From positions 28,492 through 92,491 of the forward strand of contig JABTBR010000026.1 in the NCBI GenBank assembly GCA_013284265.1: DNA of 64,000 nucleotides, read 5' to 3'. This document shows, piece by piece, positions 58,489 through 64,000 of this stretch. The notes below the pieces were generated by a model, which saw only the letters and a list, made by a program, of their open reading frames with translations, did not search any database and was not told the origin of the DNA. The DNA comes from Oxalobacteraceae bacterium. GTDB lineage: Bacteria; Pseudomonadota; Gammaproteobacteria; Burkholderiales; Burkholderiaceae_D. Within the stretch, counting starts at the first letter, position 1, and the number at the start of each line of letters is the position of its first letter. A program made the position numbers and the translations under genes.

Positions 58489-59589
58489 CTAGTCGCGATT
58501 CCAAACATAACTTAAGGTGGCCCAGGCTGGCTCGGCCTGGCCGTCGGCCGGCTTGAACTTGCACAGCGAGAGCGCTTTGCGCGCTGCCTTGTCGAGTTCG
58601 GAGAAGCCGCTCGACTTCTGCACTTTCGATTCCAGCACCTTGCCATCGCTGGCCACCAGCAAGGCCAGTTGCACCGTGCCGCTATCGCCATTGAGGTAGG
58701 CATTGATCGGGTATTTGGGCAGGGCGCAGTTGCGCGCGTCGACCACGACGGTGGTGCGCGGCGCAGTGCCGGTGCTGGCCGCGCTTGCGCTAGAAGCTGC
58801 GCTGCCACGGCTTGCATCGGCCAGGGCCTTCGCATCACTGCGGGCCGGCAGGGGATCAGGCGCTGCCGGGCGTGCAGCGTCTTCCCGCGCACGGCCCGTA
58901 TCCGCCGGCGCGGCCGGTTTGGCGGCTTGCGCTGAGGACGCTGACGCGGCCCCCGTCTTTGCCGCCTCAGCCGCTTTTGCCAGCTCGGCCGCCTTTTCCT
59001 GCGCGGAGGCGGGCTTGGCGTTCGCCGCGGTGGCAGGCGCGTCCAGCTTGTGCACGCCCAAGCCCATGCCCTTCAAGGCGGCCGTCAGGCGCTCGAACTC
59101 GGTCGCCTTGGCGGCGGCGCTAGCCGCAACAGGCGCGGCTGGCTCCGCTGCGATTTCTCTCGGGATGATGGGTTCCGCGGTCTGAATGGTGCCGGCAACG
59201 AAGGCCTTCATTGCGGACGATTCGGACTTGGCCTTGGGGGTGATGGCCTCGCCAGGCGCCGCTGCACCAGCCTCGATCGTGCCGTAGACCGCTGTCCCGG
59301 CAGAGTCTTGGGTCGATGAATTGTCTTTCCAGTACAGCCAGTAAAGGGCTGCCAATGCGACAGCGCCACCGGCGATCAAGAGAGTAGTGATGCTCACCTT
59401 ACGGGGGGGAGTCTGGGCGCCGGCTTGCTGGGGCGCGCTATTGTCCGTCCAGATTTGCCGGTCGAGTCTGGCGTCCGTGCCGGCTTGGGGGATGCTCTCC
59501 GCAATGGCGGAAGCCGCCGGATAGATTTCTTCAGAGGGAGCGTCGTGGGTGACGGCGAGATTTCCGTAGAGGCTGTGAACGTTTGTCAT
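58489..59589 (-). CDS. TonB-domain membrane protein with a collapsed J domain
   Basis: 366 residues, paralogue of the J-TonB protein downstream. The N-terminus MTNVHSLYGNLAVTHDAPSE matches the first J-domain helix, but the HPD loop and the rest of the domain are gone. A membrane helix (about 67-87; ITTLLIAGGAVALAALYWLY), a low-complexity linker, ERLTAALKGMGLGVHKLD, and a C-terminal TonB-like domain almost identical to its neighbour's follow. The DNA of the last 200 bp is nearly the same in both genes, suggesting recent duplication or gene conversion. It keeps the TonB part without a chaperone-recruiting part. Confidence 0.75.
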   Translation of the reverse strand: MTNVHSLYGNLAVTHDAPSEEIYPAASAIAESIPQAGTDARLDRQIWTDNSAPQQAGAQTPPRKVSITTLLIAGGAVALAALYWLYWKDNSSTQDSAGTAVYGTIEAGAAAPGEAITPKAKSESSAMKAFVAGTIQTAEPIIPREIAAEPAAPVAASAAAKATEFERLTAALKGMGLGVHKLDAPATAANAKPASAQEKAAELAKAAEAAKTGAASASSAQAAKPAAPADTGRAREDAARPAAPDPLPARSDAKALADASRGSAASSASAASTGTAPRTTVVVDARNCALPKYPINAYLNGDSGTVQLALLVASDGKVLESKVQKSSGFSELDKAARKALSLCKFKPADGQAEPAWATLSYVWNRD

Positions 59590-59957
59590 CAGTTAGTAGA
59601 TGTTAGTTTAGCAATAGCGGTGGTTTATCGGAACTTGGACACCGTTTCGGAGCTATGGATACTATCTTGGAATGATGCTGTTGAGACAGCTTCTGAGCTG
59701 TTAGTTGAAAAGAATGACTTAAAAAACAACAGAAGTGTGCAAAAAGCATTTGATGGGGAATTTGCCTGTCGGAGACGCAGGCATGGCCACCTTGTCCTGT
59801 CTGTCGCCTAACGTACCGAGCTGGGCAATCGAGCGAAGGGGGAGTGGCGCTTCATGTTAATATTTTGCCACTAAAAATTCGGCGCGTGTCGCGGCATTTC
59901 CGCGCCAGCGTGCTGTTCCTGCGTGTTTGCTCATCAGAATGAAGGTAGTCCCTCCCT
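59590..59957. other. Gap with duplicated control region, upstream of vgrG
   Basis: 368 bp without a gene. 59657-59749 repeats the sequence found upstream of the J-TonB gene. The remaining 200 bp before vgrG is AT-richer than its surroundings (TTAATATTTTG at about 59855) and should contain the vgrG promoter. Only a weak ribosome site (AAGG) precedes the vgrG ATG. Confidence 0.4.
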
Positions 59958-62717
59958 ATGGCCGATCTGAAAGACGTTCTTCTACTCAAACAAGCGCTTA
60001 TCGGCCAGCAAAACCGTCTCGTCAAATTAACCACCCCTCTGGGCGCCGATGTCCTCCTGCCGCAACGTGTGCACGCCTACGAGCGCCTGGGTAGAAGTTA
60101 CGAGTACACCATCGATTGCCTATCGCTACGGGACGATATCGAACTAAAAAAGCTCATTGCACAGCCCGTTACGCTGTGGATACAGCAGGCCGATCGGGCT
60201 TACCTGCCCGTTCATGGCTATGTGCATACGATGAAACGCCTGGGCAGTGAGGGCCAGTTCACCTTCTGCCAGATGTCGTTTGCACCGTGGTTGCACTTTC
60301 TGAAGTTTCGCAAGGATGCCCGGATATGGCAGGACAAAACGGCCGACGACATCCTCAGCGATGTATTTAGCCGGCATCCACAGGCTCAGGGCAACTTCCG
60401 TTTTGAGGTGAGGGAGGCTGCGCTGCCGCGCTCGTATTGCACCCAGTACGAGACCGACTGGCATTTCGCCCAGCGCTTGCTGGAAGAAGAGGGCTGGTAC
60501 AGCTATCACGAGCAAAGGGCCGATGGTTCCGGCCATGTGCTGGTGATCACGGATACGATGGATCAGCTCAAACCAGCTGCTCAGGAGGAAATTTATTTCC
60601 ATGGCGCAGGTACTGAGGACGAACTGCATAAAATTGTGCACTGGAGCGCAGACCGGAGTTTGGCTCCCAGCCAATTCACCGCCAGGACCAACGATTACAA
60701 GGCGCCGAACGAGTCCAAACAGAGCAACACCGTCGTCCAGGCGGGCTATGGCGATCTGCCCAGCCAATTAGAGGTGTATGAATACACCGGCGCTTATACC
60801 TATGCAAAACATGAGCAGGGCGACAAACAGTCGCGCCTGCGGGTAGAGCAATGGGAGTCGAGCATGAAACGGTACTCTGCCGTTTCCGGTGTGCGTTCGC
60901 TGACAGTGGGCAGTTGGTTCAGCCTTGAGGAGCATCCGGCACATCAGTCTGATTCGCCCGAAGACCGCCAGTTTGTGGTCGTTGCGGTTGAATGGTGTAT
61001 TGAAAACAATCTGCCACTCTCCAACGAAGTGCGAGCTTTCCCAGGCAGCCTGCTGCCGCAGTTGGAAGCGTCCAAGGCCGCCATGGGCCGTCGCGTGCAA
61101 GGCCAGTCAATCATGGGGAAATTTGCGGGCAATGAACACACCGGCCATTGTTTTAACCGGATTGAAGTCCAGCGCCGCAAGGTACCGTTCCGTAGCCCGT
61201 TCGAGCACGCCAAGCCCACGCTGCATCCCCAGACGGCCATGGTTGTCGGCCCGGCTGATGAAGAGATTTACACCGATTACCTCAACCGCGTCAAAGTCCA
61301 GTTTCGCTGGGACCGGCAAAACCCCGGCGACGAGCGCGCCTCCTGCTGGGTGCGCGTCAGCTATCCTAACGCCGGGCAGGGCTGGGGCGGGCTGAATGTG
61401 CCGCGTATCGGACAAGAGGTCATCGTTACCTTTCTCGATGGCGATGCGAACCGGCCGGTGGTGACCGGACGCCTGTATAACGAAGAGCAGGCTCCTCAAT
61501 GGCATACCGATGGCAAGCTCTCAGGCTACAAGTCCAAGGAATACAAAGGCAATGGTTTCAACCAACTGGTACTCGACGACACCAGCAAGCAAAACCGGGT
61601 GCAACTCTATAGTAGTAACACCCATGCGCAACTGAACCTTGGCTATCTTGTTACCCAGAACGGCAACAAACGAAATGCTTTTTATGGCGCCGGTTTTGCA
61701 CTCAGTACCGACGATTTCGGCGCAATCGTCACGCACAAGGGGCTTTACCTGAGTACCTTTGGCCGCCCGGGAGCGCAAGGCACGCAGCTGGACGCCGTTG
61801 AAGCCACCAGCCAGCTTAAAGCGGGTGCTTCGCTGACAAAAAGTCTGTCCGATACCGCGGCAAAGGCGGGCGCCGAAGCGCTTGCCGGGCAGGATGGCCT
61901 CGCACACTTCATCGACGCCACCCAGGATAAATATGACGGCGATGGGCAAGGCGGCGCCAACAGGTTCAAGGAGCCGATCTTGCTGGCAGCGTCCCCGGCC
62001 GGTATCGGCCTGGCCAGCACCAAGGGCATGCACGTTCACGCGGGAGCCGAAGTGACGCTGTCGTCGGGTGCGGATACCAATATCGCTGTGGGCAAAAGCC
62101 TGCTTGCCAGCGTCGCTGAAAAGATCAGCCTGTTCGCCTATAACGCGGGCATCAAAATATTCTCCGCCAAGGGCAAGGTCGAAGTGCAGGCGCAAGGCAA
62201 CGACCTTGATCTGATCGCGGAAAAAGTGGTGCGCATCCTATCGACAACTTCGCGCATTGAAATTCATGCCAAAGAAGAGATCGTGATCTCCGCCGGTGGC
62301 TCGTCTATCAAGATCAACGCCTCTGGCATTAGCAACGGCACGCCCGGCACCTGGTCCGCACAGGCGTCGATGCACACCATGCCGGGGCCGGTGAAGACGC
62401 CATATGTGATGCCGCATTTGCTCAAACCTGAATTGCAAAAGACCGATCTGGAGTTTCGTCATCTCACCGATTGGGGCGCGCCGTTGGCAGGTGCCGCTTA
62501 CAAAGCGACATTGAGTGATGGCAGCATCCGCAATGGCACGCTCGACGCGCTGGGAATTGCCCGGATCAGCGACGTGCCGCCAGGAGTCGGGGCCAAGATT
62601 GAATACGACTACAAACCAATGCAGGCAAGCTCCACTGTCAGCACGGAAATGCATGATGACGTGCACGAATTTCTGAACTGGACGCCACGCAGCACGACTA
62701 CGAAAGGCCAAGCATGA
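59958..62717 (+). CDS. vgrG: Type VI secretion VgrG spike protein with C-terminal extension
   Basis: 919 residues. A gp27-like N-terminus (RLVKLTTPLGADVLLPQRVH; YCTQYETDWHFAQRLLEEEG) precedes a gp5-like OB region about 430-520 (YTDYLNRVKVQFRWDR; WVRVSYPNAGQGWGGLNVPR; GDANRPVVTGRLYN). A DUF2345-type beta-helical stretch follows (about 620-800), then a C-terminal transthyretin-like domain (LTDWGAPLAGAAYKATLSDG). It forms the puncturing tip of the T6SS tube; the terminal domain likely docks the effector encoded next. Its stop overlaps the effector ATG (ATGA). Confidence 0.92.
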   Translation: MADLKDVLLLKQALIGQQNRLVKLTTPLGADVLLPQRVHAYERLGRSYEYTIDCLSLRDDIELKKLIAQPVTLWIQQADRAYLPVHGYVHTMKRLGSEGQFTFCQMSFAPWLHFLKFRKDARIWQDKTADDILSDVFSRHPQAQGNFRFEVREAALPRSYCTQYETDWHFAQRLLEEEGWYSYHEQRADGSGHVLVITDTMDQLKPAAQEEIYFHGAGTEDELHKIVHWSADRSLAPSQFTARTNDYKAPNESKQSNTVVQAGYGDLPSQLEVYEYTGAYTYAKHEQGDKQSRLRVEQWESSMKRYSAVSGVRSLTVGSWFSLEEHPAHQSDSPEDRQFVVVAVEWCIENNLPLSNEVRAFPGSLLPQLEASKAAMGRRVQGQSIMGKFAGNEHTGHCFNRIEVQRRKVPFRSPFEHAKPTLHPQTAMVVGPADEEIYTDYLNRVKVQFRWDRQNPGDERASCWVRVSYPNAGQGWGGLNVPRIGQEVIVTFLDGDANRPVVTGRLYNEEQAPQWHTDGKLSGYKSKEYKGNGFNQLVLDDTSKQNRVQLYSSNTHAQLNLGYLVTQNGNKRNAFYGAGFALSTDDFGAIVTHKGLYLSTFGRPGAQGTQLDAVEATSQLKAGASLTKSLSDTAAKAGAEALAGQDGLAHFIDATQDKYDGDGQGGANRFKEPILLAASPAGIGLASTKGMHVHAGAEVTLSSGADTNIAVGKSLLASVAEKISLFAYNAGIKIFSAKGKVEVQAQGNDLDLIAEKVVRILSTTSRIEIHAKEEIVISAGGSSIKINASGISNGTPGTWSAQASMHTMPGPVKTPYVMPHLLKPELQKTDLEFRHLTDWGAPLAGAAYKATLSDGSIRNGTLDALGIARISDVPPGVGAKIEYDYKPMQASSTVSTEMHDDVHEFLNWTPRSTTTKGQA

Positions 62718-64000
62718 CCCAGCAAGCGTCGGAACCACACACTATTCTGGAAGATGCTTGGGACCAGGTTGTCGGCGGCATGGACTGGCTCAAGTCCGTG
62801 CTCTTTGGCGAATTTTCCGACCATCGCTCGCTGTCCGCTGTCGTTGCCGATATGCTGATCAGTTTTATCCCCGGCGTGGTTATCGTCACCAGTGCACGTG
62901 ACGCGGTCGCTGTTATTTTGCGGCTGGCGCATCATCCTGAGAAGCGCGAAGAGCTGATGGAGTGGGTGCTGCTCAGCGCCTGCCTGATCGTCATTGCCTT
63001 GCCGGTGGCGATGGCGGCAGGCGGTGCGGCGGCGGCGGGCGTTGGCGCGATTGTTGGTGGCATCGCCGGCTCAGAACTCGGCGCCGCCCTGCGCGCAGTC
63101 ATGCTGATGCTGATTAAGGAAGCGTCCAAGTTGGTGGAGCTGGTGCGTTTCCTGCAAAAGTTCATCAAGGGCGACATCTTGAAATTTCTGCGTGCGGTCA
63201 AATTCGCCAAGTACGAAAAACCGCTGATGGCGGCTTTGAGTAAAATCACCGGCAAACTCGTGGAAATCGTCAGGTCGCTACGCACGCATCTGGAGAGCCT
63301 GCGATATTTTGACAGAGTTAAAGCCACGATTGCTAAACTGGCGGAGTGGGAGCGGAAGTTTTACGCGGTGCAGCAGGACGCGCTCAGGCAAATTCCCAAA
63401 GCGCTTGTCGAGCTTGACGCAAGGCTGACGAAAGTCCTGGCGGAGACCGCGCCGAAAGAAGCGCATACGGTGTCGGCGGGTGTGCAGGCCGATAAAACGG
63501 CGGCGAAGGTACCTGTTAAACAGCGGGTCCAGGATACGCCGGGCAAGGTTCTGCCCAAGGTGAAGGATAAGCCAGCTACGCCTGTCACACCGAAGACCGG
63601 CGCGAAGCCAAAACCCAAGCCTGTAGACAAACCGAAAGCAGCCGCTGAACCGCCGCTGAAAGACAGCCCAGATCCAGTGAAGCCGCCTGATGAGGGGGCC
63701 AATACGAAGAAGCAAGCCGTGGCTGATGCTGCGGTGGCGGCAGACAGGGAGCGGATTACCCAGCTATCCAAGGAAGCGCGGGAGGCCGAACAAAATGGTG
63801 ATAAGGCGCTTGCCGCGGCCAAAATTGAAGAGGCTCGCGCTATATTACGGCCTCATTTACCTAAAACCCCGAACGACACCTGGGATGAAGTGATTAAAAG
63901 ATTGGATGTTTCGTCTCCTAAAGACGGCGCCGTTTTTTGGTCTGGTGATCCGAAAGCTGCACAAAGATTTGCCGATGGCATTAATGGAGTCACCTTAGAG
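62714..64000 (+). CDS. Putative T6SS effector, incomplete at window end
   Basis: 429 codons are visible and the frame runs off the right edge. After a short polar N-terminus are two hydrophobic parts (LISFIPGVVIVTSARDAVAV; WVLLSACLIVIALPVAMAAG). A helical region with basic residues and a Lys/Pro-rich linker (about 265-330; PKPKPVDKPKAA) come next. The last visible part is DGAVFWSGDPKAAQRFADGI then GVTLE, where the motif FWSG...GxTLE resembles the start of some polymorphic toxin domains. Coupling to vgrG by a 4-bp overlap makes it a VgrG-delivered effector by inference. Toxin activity and immunity gene are not visible. Confidence 0.7.
   Translation, partial: MTQQASEPHTILEDAWDQVVGGMDWLKSVLFGEFSDHRSLSAVVADMLISFIPGVVIVTSARDAVAVILRLAHHPEKREELMEWVLLSACLIVIALPVAMAAGGAAAAGVGAIVGGIAGSELGAALRAVMLMLIKEASKLVELVRFLQKFIKGDILKFLRAVKFAKYEKPLMAALSKITGKLVEIVRSLRTHLESLRYFDRVKATIAKLAEWERKFYAVQQDALRQIPKALVELDARLTKVLAETAPKEAHTVSAGVQADKTAAKVPVKQRVQDTPGKVLPKVKDKPATPVTPKTGAKPKPKPVDKPKAAAEPPLKDSPDPVKPPDEGANTKKQAVADAAVAADRERITQLSKEAREAEQNGDKALAAAKIEEARAILRPHLPKTPNDTWDEVIKRLDVSSPKDGAVFWSGDPKAAQRFADGINGVTLE

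Overview
The window is a high-GC proteobacterial chromosome segment. Gene content points to Burkholderiales, most likely Oxalobacteraceae close to Duganella, Massilia or Janthinobacterium. The pointers are a PEP-CTERM protein, a PreTA-type reductive pyrimidine pathway, pqiABC, many LysR regulators and a type VI VgrG. That placement is inference from gene content; no rRNA or tRNA gene was seen.

Region 1 (1-5.9 kb) holds the tail of an unknown gene and a 1,849-residue repetitive surface protein (15 Ig-like repeats, a VCBS/cadherin-like domain, DUF4214) read leftwards. Region 2 (5.9-18 kb) is a nucleoside-catabolism block. A leftward psuK-psuG-lysR operon handles pseudouridine. Divergently, xapA, deoB, deoC, a double-domain ALDH16-type aldehyde dehydrogenase, deoA, cdd and a second deaminase turn nucleosides into bases, glyceraldehyde 3-phosphate and, by inference, acetate. 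Region 3 (18-24.3 kb) is mixed: a VOC protein, a coupled small membrane protein/LytS-like kinase/LytTR regulator operon, a GNAT, a PEP-CTERM choice-of-anchor A protein, a TAXI binding protein and decayed gene remains.

Region 4 (24.2-37.7 kb) is a complete reductive pyrimidine route. It has RutR- and MocR-type regulators, bauA, ald, bauC, preT, preA, an NCS1 transporter behind a good sigma-54 promoter match, dihydropyrimidinase and beta-ureidopropionase. With region 2, nucleosides can be taken through uracil and beta-alanine to acetyl-CoA, releasing ammonia. Region 5 (37.8-51 kb) has a PAS-PAS-GGDEF-EAL protein, lysR with puuD and an M20 hydrolase, pqiABC, and lysR with a histidine phosphatase and acyl-CoA dehydrogenase.

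Region 6 (51-64 kb) has a secreted alpha/beta hydrolase, a sensor kinase with a damaged N-terminus, a gamma-carbonic anhydrase, a YeeE/YedE pseudogene, and a divergent Cache protein/chemoreceptor pair. Next are two tandem paralogues of a membrane protein with a TonB-type C-terminus; one carries an intact cytoplasmic J domain and the other only its remnant. The window ends in a T6SS vgrG and a translationally coupled putative effector cut by the window edge.

A family of about 67-102 bp palindromic repeats, seen six times and in both orientations, sits between genes from 16 to 51 kb. The observations most worth following are the J-domain/TonB pair beside the T6SS genes, the palindromic repeat family, the sigma-54 promoter and candidate operators of the pyrimidine genes, and the unusual fused enzymes of the nucleoside block.
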